Source: an uncultured Paracoccaceae bacterium
GTDB taxonomy: Bacteria > Pseudomonadota > Alphaproteobacteria > Rhodobacterales > Rhodobacteraceae
Direction: 5' to 3'
Assembly (NCBI GenBank): GCA_938049225.1
Contig: CALICM010000004.1
Coordinates: forward strand, 1 to 64,000
Length of the DNA: 64,000 bases
The notes under the pieces: model-generated
Told to the model about the DNA's origin: nothing
Database searches by the model: none
Seen by the model: the letters and a program-made list of their open reading frames with translations, nothing else
Shown here: piece by piece, positions 42,252 through 51,659 of the stretch
How positions within the stretch are numbered: position 1 is the first letter of the stretch
Layout: every line of letters begins with the position of its first letter
Made by a program: the position numbers and the translations under genes

Positions 42252-43547
42252 TCAGCCCTGATACCCAAAGACCCTGGGCAGCCAGAGGACCAAATCAGGC
42301 GTCAGGATCAGAAAAAGCAATGCCGCGATCAGCACCGCGAGGAAGGCCCAGATCTCGCCGATGATTTCCCTCAGCGGAATGCCCGTCACCGCGTTGATGA
42401 CGAACAGCAGTATCCCATAGGGCGGCGTGATCAGCCCGATCATCGAGTTGACGACGACCAGCACCCCGAAGTGGACCAGGTCGATCCCCAGCGCTTTGCA
42501 GGTCGGAACGAACAGCGGGACGATCACAAGGATGATCGTCGTGGCGTCCAGCACGCACCCCAGAAGCAATACCAGGACATTGACCGCCAGCAGGAAGACC
42601 AGCGGATGCACGTCGATGCCCGTGAGGAACGCAGACATCATGCCAGGTATATTCTCGGATATGACGACGAAATTCAGGATTAGCGCCCCGCCGATCACCA
42701 CGCCCACAGCGGCCGAGGAGCGTGCGCTGTCGACAAGGATCTCGTAAAGCGTCTTGATCGACAGCGCGCGGTAGAAGACCGCGGCCAGGATCAAGGCATA
42801 AAGGGCGGCGACGGCCGCAGCCTCGGTCGGGGTGGTGACGCCGCCGTAGATCCCATAAAGCAGGATCACCGGCATCAGCAGGGCCGGAAACGCCTTGCCG
42901 GTGACCCGGGGCAAGTCGCGCAGCGGCACGGGCTCTTCCATGGCGAAGCCGCGTCTGGCCGAGATGAGCGTGTTCATCCCCATCAGCACCCCGCCCATCA
43001 CCAGGCCCGGTAAAATCCCCGCCAGAAAAAGCGCCCCGATCGAGCTGTTCGAGACCAGCGCATACAGCACCATCGGGATCGACGGCGGTATGATCGGGCC
43101 TATGGTGGCCGTCGCGGCGGTGATTGCGGCGGCATAGCCGCGACTATAGCGCCCCTCTTTGGTCATCATGCCGATGATGATCTTGCCAATCCCCGCCGCA
43201 TCCGCCACGGCCGAGCCGGACATGCCCGAAAAGATCAACGAGGCCATGACGTTGACATGCCCCAAACCGCCCCGGAACCGACCCACCACCGCGATGCAGA
43301 AGTTCAGCAAGCGGTCCGAAATCGTCCCAGCGTTCATGATGTTCGCCGCTATGATAAACAGCGGTACGGCCAGCAGGATGAAGCTGTTGTAAAGGCCTTG
43401 CAGGATCTTTTCACCGGCCAATGCCGTGTCGAGCCCGGCCATACTCAGATAAACGACCGAGGCAAGGATGATCGCATAGCCAATCGGTGTCCCGATCCCA
43501 GCCAGACCGAAGAGCGTGACCAGACAAAGGGCCAGTTCTATGCTCAC
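42252..43547 (-). CDS. dctM: TRAP transporter large permease
   Basis: A 431-residue DctM-type protein with about 12 hydrophobic segments. The family stretches are GIGTPIGYAIILASVVYL, VNVMASLIFSGMSGSAVADAAGIGKIIIGMM, and AAAITAATATIGPIIPPSIPMVLYAL. It forms the sodium-driven channel with DctQ. The GTG start (GTGAGCATAGAA) overlaps the dctQ stop by four bases. Longer starts run into dctQ and are unlikely. Confidence 0.94.
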   Translation of the reverse strand: MSIELALCLVTLFGLAGIGTPIGYAIILASVVYLSMAGLDTALAGEKILQGLYNSFILLAVPLFIIAANIMNAGTISDRLLNFCIAVVGRFRGGLGHVNVMASLIFSGMSGSAVADAAGIGKIIIGMMTKEGRYSRGYAAAITAATATIGPIIPPSIPMVLYALVSNSSIGALFLAGILPGLVMGGVLMGMNTLISARRGFAMEEPVPLRDLPRVTGKAFPALLMPVILLYGIYGGVTTPTEAAAVAALYALILAAVFYRALSIKTLYEILVDSARSSAAVGVVIGGALILNFVVISENIPGMMSAFLTGIDVHPLVFLLAVNVLVLLLGCVLDATTIILVIVPLFVPTCKALGIDLVHFGVLVVVNSMIGLITPPYGILLFVINAVTGIPLREIIGEIWAFLAVLIAALLFLILTPDLVLWLPRVFGYQG

Positions 43548-44104
43548 ACAACGTCCTCGCCATGGCGGATGGCGTGCGGTTCGGGCTGATGCCCCGGGAT
43601 CTCGTGGTCCTCGTCGGGTGGGCCGTTCCGCAGCACTTCCACGAACTGCCAAGCATATCGCAGGATGAGGGCGACCATGAAGATCGCATAGATGGAAAAA
43701 ACCGTACGCATCGGGATTTTCGCGCCTGTGAGCGGGTTCTCCACTGTCATCGTCTTCCGGATCTTCATCCAGTCGATGTAGTCCCAGGTGGGCAACAGCG
43801 CCCAGCCCATGCCAATGACAATGGCCGCACAGGCGATCAGCGCCAGGATCTGCCGCAACCTGCGCGGCGCGGCCAGATACAAGATGTCAAAGGTGACGTG
43901 GTCCTTTTCGCGCACCAGAAAGGCGCAGCCGAAAAACACGATCCAGACCCAAAGGATCAGGCACAATTCCAGCGTCCAGCCGAAGGGTGTCAAAAGGACG
44001 TAGCGCGAGAAAATCTGCAAAAGAAAGGTGAAAAACATCGCCGCCAACAGTGTGGCGGCGATGAATTCTGCACCACGGGTGAACCATCTCTTGACGACGT
44101 TCAT
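43544..44104 (-). CDS. dctQ: TRAP transporter small permease
   Basis: A 186-residue DctQ-family membrane protein with four predicted helices (for example IAATLLAAMFFTFLLQIFS and LILWVWIVFFGCAFLVRE). The family signature FFGCAFLVREKDHVTFDIL is present. It partners DctM. Gap to the binding-protein gene is 30 bases. Confidence 0.93.
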   Translation of the reverse strand: MNVVKRWFTRGAEFIAATLLAAMFFTFLLQIFSRYVLLTPFGWTLELCLILWVWIVFFGCAFLVREKDHVTFDILYLAAPRRLRQILALIACAAIVIGMGWALLPTWDYIDWMKIRKTMTVENPLTGAKIPMRTVFSIYAIFMVALILRYAWQFVEVLRNGPPDEDHEIPGHQPEPHAIRHGEDVV

Positions 44105-44134
44105 GTCAGGTCCTCCCGCCGCTGTCGGTTCGGC

Positions 44135-45145
44135 TTAGTTGCCGAGTGCGTTGATTTTCTCCAACACTCCCTCGGGCCAGGTGGCGGCAAATTCGCTGCC
44201 GACATATTGGGCCTGCACATGCTCGCGGAACGCCTTCAGGTCGGGTTCATAGATTTCCACACCCTCACCACGGATGAAGTCCGCCAGGCTGTTTTCCTTT
44301 TGCAGCTGCTTCAGACGGCCATAAGCGGCGGCAGCATCAGCAGCACGTTGAACGGTCAACTGCTGATCTGATGTAAGCCCCTCCCAGACTTCCTTCGAGA
44401 AGGCGATATAGTTGAGGTCCACCAAATGCGAGGTCAGCGCGATCTGCTTTGTTACCTCGTAGAACTTGGCGTCCACCACGGTCGGCAGCGGGTTGTCCTG
44501 ACCGTCTACCGCACCGGTCGACAGGGCGGTGTAAACCTCGGTAAAGGCCATCGGCGTGGGCGAGGCGCCCAAGGCTGAGCCCAGGAATTGCCAGGCGTCC
44601 GTACCCGGCATTCGCAAGTTCACACCGGCCAGATCAGCGGGGGTCTGCACGTCAAGCTCGTCCCGCGATTGGCGCAGGTTCACGTGACGGCGGCCCAGAT
44701 ACATGACCGACAGAAGCTTGACACCCAACTCGTCTTCGACTTTCGCCTTGAACGGGTCCATCAATGGATCGTTGAAGACACGCACCTGATGCGCCGCGTC
44801 CTGATGCACATAGCCCGTGGCGAAAATCGAGAACTCGGGGAAGAATTGCGCCAACTCCTGCGCCGAGGCGATCGACATCTCGAGGTTGCCGCGGCTGATG
44901 GCCTCAAGTTCGGTGCCCTGTGCGAACAGCGTCCCGTTATATCCGGGCTGGTAGTCTGCGAATCCGGCGACCATAGGCGCGAAAACCTCGGCCATGGCGA
45001 CCGAGCGTTGGTCGGTTTCGGACCCGGCAGTGGCCAGGCGCAGGGTGATCTTGTCTTGGGCGGCAAGGGGTGCTGCAGCGCTTGCCGCAACCCCAAGCGC
45101 CATAAGCGATGCGATGGCCGTACGGCGCGTAATTGTTGTGATCAT
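44135..45145 (-). CDS. dctP: TRAP transporter solute-binding protein
   Basis: A 336-residue periplasmic binding protein. The signal peptide has a twin-arginine-like start (TRRTAIASLMALGV) and ends near LAAQ. The mature part has VMYLGRRHVNLRQSRDELD and LRMPGTDAWQFLGSALGASPTPMAFTEVYTALSTG, where Arg in NLRMPG is the usual carboxylate-binding residue. The ligand is therefore probably an organic acid. A GntR half-site-like sequence lies upstream at 45233, so it may have its own promoter. Confidence 0.93.
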   Translation of the reverse strand: MITTITRRTAIASLMALGVAASAAAPLAAQDKITLRLATAGSETDQRSVAMAEVFAPMVAGFADYQPGYNGTLFAQGTELEAISRGNLEMSIASAQELAQFFPEFSIFATGYVHQDAAHQVRVFNDPLMDPFKAKVEDELGVKLLSVMYLGRRHVNLRQSRDELDVQTPADLAGVNLRMPGTDAWQFLGSALGASPTPMAFTEVYTALSTGAVDGQDNPLPTVVDAKFYEVTKQIALTSHLVDLNYIAFSKEVWEGLTSDQQLTVQRAADAAAAYGRLKQLQKENSLADFIRGEGVEIYEPDLKAFREHVQAQYVGSEFAATWPEGVLEKINALGN

Positions 45146-45249
45146 GATTTTCCTCCCTAGGATTCAGACCGTCGCGATGAGGTCAGGACATTTATTGTTG
45201 GGTTTTCTCACCTTGCAAGATGTTTTGCAAAATGTCTGATATTTCAGCC

Positions 45250-46332
45250 TTATCTTTCGCCAAGAGCGCGCGCCGGTGTGTCCGCGTCGGCCGCTTTCAG
45301 CGCGACCGCGACACCGGCGTCGGCCGAGGTGGCGATCGCTTCGACGACTTCCAGCGAACGCGTACCCTCTATGCCGGACACCAGGGGTGCCTCTGCGCCC
45401 CGGATCACCCGTGCGAAATGCGCCATTTGTGCCACCAGCGGATCCTCGGTGTCACAGGTCAGCGAGGTCGCGGAAATGGGGGTCCACCAGTCCGGCGCGG
45501 CCGCGTGCCGCCAGATGCGCAAGTCGGGCAAGGACAGGCCCCCCTTAGAGCCGCCAATCAGATAGCAACTCTCATTGGTGGCCGGGTAAACGGGGTTCTC
45601 ACGCGATGTCAGCTCCCAACTCCAGGGTGCCACGACACTGTCCGAGACCGAGATTGTTGCGACGGTGCCGGACCGAAAGGTCAGGATCGCGGTCGCAAGA
45701 TCCTCGTTCTCGAACCCGCGGGCCGAGGGGACGGAAACGGCCTGAACTGTACTGACATCGCCGCAGAAATGGCGCAGCAAATCGACATCATGGACCAGAT
45801 TGACCGAGATCGGGCCCGCCCCTTTGCGGGTACGCCATGGGGCCGCCTGAAAATAATGGTCCGGCTTGTAGAACCAGCAGGTCGCCTGAACCGCCCGCAC
45901 GTCCCCGATCGCACCGCTTGCAATCGCCTCTTTCGCGGCTTTCACCATACCGTTGTGCCGCCGGTGATGCCCGACCAACAATGGCACGCCCGCCGCCATG
46001 GCCGCATCCGTCAGCACAAGCGCTTCGGCGGCCGTTACCGTGATCGGCTTTTCGACGAGCACAGGGCAGCGTCGCTCGATACACGCCATGCCTTGCGCGT
46101 GATGAAGCGGTGTGGGCGTCGCGAGGACCACACCGTCCGGGACCATCGCCGCGAACATGTCATCTAAATTGGCAAAAACCGGGGCATCCAACCGTGCCGC
46201 CGCAGTTTGGCTTTCGTCCCGTGGATCCACCACCGCCGCCAACGCCAGATCAGGGGATCGCCGCAACACCTCGGCATGGCGCTGACCGACCAGTCCAAAC
46301 CCGACCACCGCGATGCGTGGGATGTCCGACAT
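45250..46332 (-). CDS. Gfo/Idh/MocA-family oxidoreductase
   Basis: A 360-residue NAD(P)-dependent dehydrogenase with the Rossmann start RIAVVGFGLVGQRHAEVL, the conserved EKPITVTAAEA motif with Lys, and HHRRHNGMVKAAKEAIASG. C-terminal substrate domain contains LVHDVDLLRHFCGDV. Such enzymes act on sugars, inositols or sugar acids. It is first in the operon before dctPQM, divergent from the GntR regulator, so it probably oxidises the imported compound or a derivative. Confidence 0.9.
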   Translation of the reverse strand: MSDIPRIAVVGFGLVGQRHAEVLRRSPDLALAAVVDPRDESQTAAARLDAPVFANLDDMFAAMVPDGVVLATPTPLHHAQGMACIERRCPVLVEKPITVTAAEALVLTDAAMAAGVPLLVGHHRRHNGMVKAAKEAIASGAIGDVRAVQATCWFYKPDHYFQAAPWRTRKGAGPISVNLVHDVDLLRHFCGDVSTVQAVSVPSARGFENEDLATAILTFRSGTVATISVSDSVVAPWSWELTSRENPVYPATNESCYLIGGSKGGLSLPDLRIWRHAAAPDWWTPISATSLTCDTEDPLVAQMAHFARVIRGAEAPLVSGIEGTRSLEVVEAIATSADAGVAVALKAADADTPARALGER

Positions 46333-46405
46333 GGTCTGGGTCCTTCGCCTGCATGGATTGCGACAGAGCCGACTTTAGCAGGGGCCCAATGGTGCCATCA
46401 ATAAC

Positions 46406-46499
46406 ATCTGATATTTTTCCTATTGTCAGGCTTTATTTCGAATTGAGATGAAGGCACAAAGGACCTAGATTGCACGATATGGTCAAAAGTATCTGACAA
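46406..46499. promoter_or_regulatory. Repeated TCTGA(T/C)A elements in the divergent gntR promoter
   Basis: ATCTGATAT at 46406 and ATCTGACAA at 46491 lie between the dehydrogenase gene and the GntR gene. A third copy, TGTCTGATAT, lies at 45233 in front of dctP. Three related words at the two promoter regions of one operon suggest binding sites for the GntR protein. Spacing and symmetry are imperfect. Confidence 0.4.
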
Positions 46500-46505
46500 A
46501 ACACC

Positions 46506-47159
46506 ATGGCAAAGTCGCTCAATGTCGTTGGCGCCTCGACCTATCAACGCATCAAGCGCGACATCATTTTTGGTGACTTGGCGCCGTCCAGCAAGCTGAA
46601 ACTAAACGGGTTGCGCACGCGCTATTCGGCCAGCATGTCGACATTGCGCGAGACGCTGAACCGGCTGGCCAGCGAGGGTTTCGTCGCAGCCCAAGACCAG
46701 CGCGGGTTTTTCGTCACCCCGGTCTCGCGCGGGGATCTTATCGAGATTGCCAACCTCAGGGTTCTGCTTGAATGCCATGCCCTGCGCCTGTCAGTGGAAA
46801 ATGGCGACACCGACTGGGAGGGGAACCTTGTCGCCGCCCACCACAAGTTGCATCGGATGGAACAGCAAATGCTGGCCGGCGACGAGCGCGGCAAGGAAGA
46901 CTGGAAGCGCTATGATTCTGAATTCCATCAAGCGCTGATCGCGGCTTGCGGGTCGCGCAACCTGTTGTCGCTGCACGCGGTGCTCTTCGACAAATATCTG
47001 CGTTATCAGATGTTGGTGTTGACATATCGCGGCGAAGAGGCGGTCGACGAACATCAAAAAATGTTCGAAGCAGCCTTGGCACGCGATGTCGACTGCGCCG
47101 TCGAGACGCTGCGCGTTCACATTGAAAAAGGGCTTGAACACACGCTCCCTGCTTTCTGA
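46506..47159 (+). CDS. GntR-family (FCD) regulator
   Basis: A 217-residue regulator. The N-terminal winged helix has TYQRIKRDIIFGDLAPSSKLKLNGLRTRYSASMSTLRETLNRLASEGFV. The C-terminal FCD domain includes FHQALIAACGSRNLLSLHAVLFDKYLRY with metal-binding His residues. FCD regulators typically respond to organic acids. Divergent from the dehydrogenase-TRAP operon, which it most likely controls. Confidence 0.92.
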   Translation: MAKSLNVVGASTYQRIKRDIIFGDLAPSSKLKLNGLRTRYSASMSTLRETLNRLASEGFVAAQDQRGFFVTPVSRGDLIEIANLRVLLECHALRLSVENGDTDWEGNLVAAHHKLHRMEQQMLAGDERGKEDWKRYDSEFHQALIAACGSRNLLSLHAVLFDKYLRYQMLVLTYRGEEAVDEHQKMFEAALARDVDCAVETLRVHIEKGLEHTLPAF

Positions 47160-47181
47160 CCCCAAAGTGCCTCAAACGAGG

Positions 47182-47946
47182 CTAATCGGCGGTCCAACCG
47201 CCGTCGACGAGAAGCGATGTGCCCGTGATCATCGCAGCGGCATCCGAGGCCAGGAACACAATCGGGCCCATCAGATCCTCGACCTCGCCCACCCGGCCCA
47301 GTTTGATTTTGGACAGAATCCAGGCAACACGCTCGGGGTTCTCAAATGTCGGCGCCGTCAATGGTGTGCGGATGAATGTGGGCCCGATGGAGTTCACGCG
47401 GATCCCATGCGGGGCGTATTCGACGCTCATCGCTTTGGTCAGCCCTTCGATCCCATGTTTGGTCGCGCAATAGAGTGTCCGATCGATGCCGCCGACATGG
47501 CCCATTTGGGACGAGATGTTCAGGATCACACCGGGCCGCTGAGCCGCCACCAGATCTTGCGCCACTTGGCGCGCGATGAAATAAGCGCCGCGCAAATTGA
47601 CGTCCGTGACCGCATCGAAATCCTCGGGCGTGGTGTCGGCCATGGGCTTGTTGCGCGCGGCCCCTGCATTGTTGATCAGAATATCGAAGGGACCCGCGGT
47701 GGTGATGGCGGGCAGGGCTTGCTCCAGATCAGTTGCATCCAGGACAAGCGCCCGGGCCTGATGACCAGCCTCGCGCAGGGCGGCCGTCACCGCCTCAAGA
47801 CGCTGCGCGCTCCGGGCGGCCAGGGTGACCTTGGCGCCCGCCTGGGCCAAAGCCACGGCCGCGCCCAGTCCAATACCGCTCGATCCGCCGGTGACCAGGG
47901 CATGGCGGCCATCCAGCCGGAAACTTGGGGTTTGGGGCAGGTTCAT
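47182..47946 (-). CDS. Short-chain dehydrogenase/reductase
   Basis: A 254-residue classical SDR. It has the cofactor motif ALVTGGSSGIGLGAAVAL, NNAG in DILINNAGAARNKP, the catalytic Ser in ISSQMGHVGG and the pair YCATKHG (Tyr and Lys). The C-terminal GTSLLVDGGWTAD is family-typical. Gluconate-5-dehydrogenase-like proteins look similar; the substrate is unknown. Convergent with gntR, 22 bases apart, so it could serve the same sugar-acid pathway. ATG follows GGAGGCGC. Confidence 0.9.
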   Translation of the reverse strand: MNLPQTPSFRLDGRHALVTGGSSGIGLGAAVALAQAGAKVTLAARSAQRLEAVTAALREAGHQARALVLDATDLEQALPAITTAGPFDILINNAGAARNKPMADTTPEDFDAVTDVNLRGAYFIARQVAQDLVAAQRPGVILNISSQMGHVGGIDRTLYCATKHGIEGLTKAMSVEYAPHGIRVNSIGPTFIRTPLTAPTFENPERVAWILSKIKLGRVGEVEDLMGPIVFLASDAAAMITGTSLLVDGGWTAD

Positions 47947-48043
47947 TCTGCGCCTCCTTTTGCAGCCATCTTCCTGTCCCTGATTACACTTTCGTAACCC
48001 TGACACGATAGCCCTTGCGCCATCTGTCGGAGGAGAATCCCCC

Positions 48044-48790
48044 TTGATCCATATCCGCCCCTGGCGTTTGGCGATGCTGCTTGCCCTGCTGTGGCCCCTG
48101 CCCAGCCAGGCCACGCAGAACGTTGCGACGATTTGCGATGCGGCAGGGGCGGCTGCTGCGGCGCAGACCGGTGTGCCGCATGATGTGCTGCGCGCGATCA
48201 CACGGACCGAGACGGGGCGCGCCCGCGACGGCCAGCTACAACCCTGGCCCTGGACCGTGAATATGGAGGGTAAGGGCACTTGGTTCGACGATCGCCAGAC
48301 AGCGCTAGCATATGTTTTGCAGCACCACGAACGGGGCGCACGCAGCTATGATGTGGGCTGTTTTCAGATCAACTACCGCTGGCATGGCAATGCCTTTCCA
48401 TCGATCGAAGCGATGTTCGATCCCGCAACCAATGCGCTTTATGCCGCCCAATTCCTGAAGCGGCTGTATGCCGAGACCGGGTCCTGGCCCAAATCGGCGG
48501 CGGCTTATCATTCGCGTACGCCAAAGTTCGCCAACCGCTATCAAGCCCGGTTCGAGCGGATATTGGCGCGGCTGTCGGGTCAGGCAGTGCCCCCGCCGGT
48601 GCAGATGGCGGAACCGGGAAACATCCCCGATACACCCGCCACCACGGCGGTTTCCACCTTGCCGATCCTGGTCTCGGGGCCGCTGACCGTCAGCCCGCCC
48701 GCCGCTGGCCGCCGGGGCAGCGTCGCTGCGATCGACGCGCTGCCGCAAGGCGGCTCGCTGCTCAGACGCGCCCCGCGACCGTTGTTCTAA
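48044..48790 (+). CDS. Lytic transglycosylase SLT-domain protein, flagellar context
   Basis: A 248-residue exported protein. The signal peptide (LAMLLALLWPLPSQA) is followed by an SLT-like domain with VPHDVLRAITRTETGR (catalytic Glu), SYDVGCFQINYRWHG and AAYHSRTPKFANRYQARF. It would cut peptidoglycan, probably to let the flagellar rod or export apparatus through, since flhA starts one base after its stop. The start is TTG with GGAGGAG before it. The C-terminus is a Pro-rich tail. Confidence 0.87.
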   Translation: MIHIRPWRLAMLLALLWPLPSQATQNVATICDAAGAAAAAQTGVPHDVLRAITRTETGRARDGQLQPWPWTVNMEGKGTWFDDRQTALAYVLQHHERGARSYDVGCFQINYRWHGNAFPSIEAMFDPATNALYAAQFLKRLYAETGSWPKSAAAYHSRTPKFANRYQARFERILARLSGQAVPPPVQMAEPGNIPDTPATTAVSTLPILVSGPLTVSPPAAGRRGSVAAIDALPQGGSLLRRAPRPLF

Positions 48791-48791
48791 G

Positions 48792-50873
48792 ATGGAGCTG
48801 TTCACCGCCCAACGTCTGTTCCAACCCACGGTCTTGCTGGCCGTGGCGCTGATGGCAGTCATCGTGATGATGGTCTTGCCCATGCCGCCCATCGTCTTGG
48901 ACATGGGTCTGGCGGCGTCGTTTGGGTTGGCCATTCTGATCTTCACGATCACCCTCTTTATCGAGCGCCCCTTGGACTTCTCGGCCTTTCCGATGATCCT
49001 GCTCGCCTCGCTGATGCTGCGGCTTTCGCTGAACGTCAGTTCCACCAAACTGATCATTGGTGAGGGGCACAAGGGCACCTCGGCCGCTGGCGGCGTGATC
49101 GAGGGGTTCGCCATGTTCATCATGGGTGGCTCGCTGTTTCTGGGCCTTGTGGTGTTCGGCGTGCTGCTGATCGTGAACTTCATCGTCATCACCCGTGGCG
49201 CGGGCCGCATGGCCGAGGTTGGTGCCCGCTTCGCCCTGGACGGGATGCCGGGCAAACAGTTGGCCATCGACAGCGATCTTTCCTCGGGCGCGATCACCCA
49301 TTCAGAGGCGCGCGAGCGTCGTCGGATCGAACAGGAGGAGACGACCTTCTTCGGCTCGCTCGACGGTGCCTCGAAATTCGTCAAAGGGGACGCGGTGGCC
49401 GGGCTGTTGATCACGGTTTTGAACTTGTTGATGGGCCTGGCGATTGGGATCATTCAGCACGATATGCCTGCGGGCCAGGCGTTCGAGACCTATTCGATCC
49501 TCACCGTTGGCGATGGACTGGTAAACCAGATCCCGGCGGTGATTATCTCGATCGCCACCGCGCTGTTGCTCTCCAAAGGGGGTGCGGCGGGCTCGGCGGA
49601 TCGGGCGTTGATGCGGCAATTGGGGGCGTTTCCCACGGCGCTTTACACGGTGGCCAGCCTGATGGCGCTTTTCGCGCTGATCCCCGGTCTGCCACTGATC
49701 CCCTTCTTGGCCGGGGCGGCGATCCTGGCTGTTGGGGGCTATGCCGCCCAACGCGTGCTGGCCACCGAAAAGGCAAAGGCGATCACCGCCGCCCCGGTCG
49801 AGGCGGGGCCGACGCCAAAGAAACTGGGCGATATGCTGGACCTGGACGAAATCCATCTAGAGTTCTCGGCCGATCTGGTGGGAACGGTGATGGAGCAAGC
49901 CACGGGCCTGGACGCCCGGATCGTAAACATGCGGCATCATGTGGCACAGGAGTTTGGCTTTATCCTGCCCGAGATCCGCTTGACCGATAACCAGATCCTG
50001 CCGACCGGCACCTATGCGATCCGCATCCAAGGGGTCGAGGCCGCGCGCGGCCAGATCGAGCGGGACCGTGTGTTGATGCTGATGGCCGACGCCGCCCCCG
50101 CGCAGCCCGAGGGGCGCGATGTGGCCGAGCCGGTCTATGGCGCGCCGGCCCGCTGGATCGCGCCCAGCGCCCAAGAAGACGCGATGGTCGCGGGGTTCTC
50201 GGTCGTCAGTCCGACCGAGGTCGTCGCGACGCATCTGCTCGAGATCCTCAAGCAGAACTTCTCGCGGCTGTTCACCCGGCGCACCATGCGCCGCTTGCTG
50301 GATGAATTCATCACCCCCTCGGACCCGGACCGGGCCGCCGCGAACCGCAAGATCCTCGAGGAATATGTGCCCGACAAAGTGCCCTTGGACCAGTTGCAAT
50401 CGGTGCTGCGTCTGTTGTTGGCCGAACGTGTTTCGGTCCGCAACCTGCCGCTGATCCTCGAGGCCGTGGGCGAGGTCAATGCCTCCACCCAATCCCCCGA
50501 GGCGCTGTGCGAGCATGTGCGCCACCGCCTGGGCTATCAAATCACCGCGGATCTGCAGGAGGCCGACGGCGCGCTGCCGCTGATCCAACTGGGCCCCACC
50601 TGGGAGGACCTGTTCGCCAAATATCAGATCGAGGGGCCAGCCGGCACCGTCGACGTCGCCCTGCCGCCTGGCGAGTTCAACCGCCTGGCCGAGGCTGTCG
50701 CCAGCAAAATCGGCGACGCGGGGCGCGCGGGGCGTTATCCGGCGATTGTCACCTCGACCCGCCGACGGCGGTTCTTGCAAACGGTGCTTTCGGCCAAGGG
50801 CATCCGCAACCCGGTGCTGTCGTTTGACGAGATCGGGACCGACCGCAAACCCGCGATGCTGGCGGTGGCCTGA
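48792..50873 (+). CDS. flhA: Flagellar biosynthesis protein FlhA
   Basis: A 693-residue export-gate component. Eight N-terminal helices contain the FHIPEP-region signature PMILLASLMLRLSLNVSSTKLIIGEGHKGTSAAGGVIE, with RFALDGMPGKQLAIDSDLSSG in the cytoplasmic loop. The C-terminal cytoplasmic domain (from about 330) includes LRLLLAERVSVRNLPLILEAVGE. It forms the nonameric ring that receives chaperone-substrate complexes. Start is one base after the transglycosylase stop. Confidence 0.97.
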   Translation: MELFTAQRLFQPTVLLAVALMAVIVMMVLPMPPIVLDMGLAASFGLAILIFTITLFIERPLDFSAFPMILLASLMLRLSLNVSSTKLIIGEGHKGTSAAGGVIEGFAMFIMGGSLFLGLVVFGVLLIVNFIVITRGAGRMAEVGARFALDGMPGKQLAIDSDLSSGAITHSEARERRRIEQEETTFFGSLDGASKFVKGDAVAGLLITVLNLLMGLAIGIIQHDMPAGQAFETYSILTVGDGLVNQIPAVIISIATALLLSKGGAAGSADRALMRQLGAFPTALYTVASLMALFALIPGLPLIPFLAGAAILAVGGYAAQRVLATEKAKAITAAPVEAGPTPKKLGDMLDLDEIHLEFSADLVGTVMEQATGLDARIVNMRHHVAQEFGFILPEIRLTDNQILPTGTYAIRIQGVEAARGQIERDRVLMLMADAAPAQPEGRDVAEPVYGAPARWIAPSAQEDAMVAGFSVVSPTEVVATHLLEILKQNFSRLFTRRTMRRLLDEFITPSDPDRAAANRKILEEYVPDKVPLDQLQSVLRLLLAERVSVRNLPLILEAVGEVNASTQSPEALCEHVRHRLGYQITADLQEADGALPLIQLGPTWEDLFAKYQIEGPAGTVDVALPPGEFNRLAEAVASKIGDAGRAGRYPAIVTSTRRRRFLQTVLSAKGIRNPVLSFDEIGTDRKPAMLAVA

Positions 50874-50876
50874 GCG

Positions 50877-51659
50877 ATGTTCGACATCCTGCAGGCGCTG
50901 CTGGATCTGTCGGCCACCTATCTGTTGGCGGCTGCGCTGATCTTTGCGCGCATCGGGGCAGTGGTCGGCCTGCTGCCCGGATTTGGCGAGATGTTCCTGC
51001 CAGGTCGCTTGCGCCTGGGCATCGCATTGGCGCTGACCGCGATCCTGGTCCCGGTCATTGACCGCAGCGGGCTGCCCCAGGCCCTGCCGCCGATGATCTT
51101 TGCGCAATACCTGCTGACCGAGGCCGGGATCGGCGTACTGATCGGCCTCGCCACCCGGCTGATGGTCCATGCCTTGCAACTGGCCGGGACCATCGCCGCA
51201 CAATCCACAGCACTGGCCCAAATCGCGGGGGCGGGCGTGGCCCCAGACCCCATGCCCGCGATGGGTAACGCGCTGATGATCTCGGGGCTAACACTCGCCA
51301 TGGTGCTGGGATTGCACGTAAAAGTGGTGGTCGCGATCCTTGGCAGCTATTCCACACTGGGCTTTGGTGTGGCCCTTTCAGGTGCGGATATTGGGGCGTG
51401 GGGGCTGGACCAGGCGGTCGCGGCCTTTGCGCTGGGGTTCAGCCTGGCCGCGCCCTTCGTACTGGCGGCACTGCTTTATAATATCGCCTTGGGCGCTATC
51501 AACCGTGCGATGCCGCAATTGATGGTCGCCTTTGTCGGTGCCCCGGCGATCACCGCAGGCACGCTGTTCCTCTTCTTGCTCGCCGCACCCATCATCATCA
51601 TGGTCTGGAACGACCGGCTGGACGCGGTGCTGATGGCCCCCTTGGATTTCCGCCAATGA
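50877..51659 (+). CDS. fliR: Flagellar export gate protein FliR
   Basis: A 260-residue membrane protein with about six hydrophobic segments: LLAAALIFARIGAVVGLLPGFGE, LRLGIALALTAILVPVI, MISGLTLAMVLGLHVKVVVAIL. The family start FDILQALLDLSATYLLAAALIFARIGA fits FliR. It builds the export gate with FliP and FliQ. Overlaps flhB by four bases. Confidence 0.94.
   Translation: MFDILQALLDLSATYLLAAALIFARIGAVVGLLPGFGEMFLPGRLRLGIALALTAILVPVIDRSGLPQALPPMIFAQYLLTEAGIGVLIGLATRLMVHALQLAGTIAAQSTALAQIAGAGVAPDPMPAMGNALMISGLTLAMVLGLHVKVVVAILGSYSTLGFGVALSGADIGAWGLDQAVAAFALGFSLAAPFVLAALLYNIALGAINRAMPQLMVAFVGAPAITAGTLFLFLLAAPIIIMVWNDRLDAVLMAPLDFRQ

Noticed and set aside
45210-45240. TTGCAAGATGTTTTGCAA-like repeat before dctP as an operator
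   Set aside because: The symmetry is partial and no second copy was found near the other promoter.
49857-51221. 454-codon frame antisense to flhA and fliR
   Set aside because: The opposite strand carries intact flagellar genes; the product is Gln/Arg-rich and featureless.
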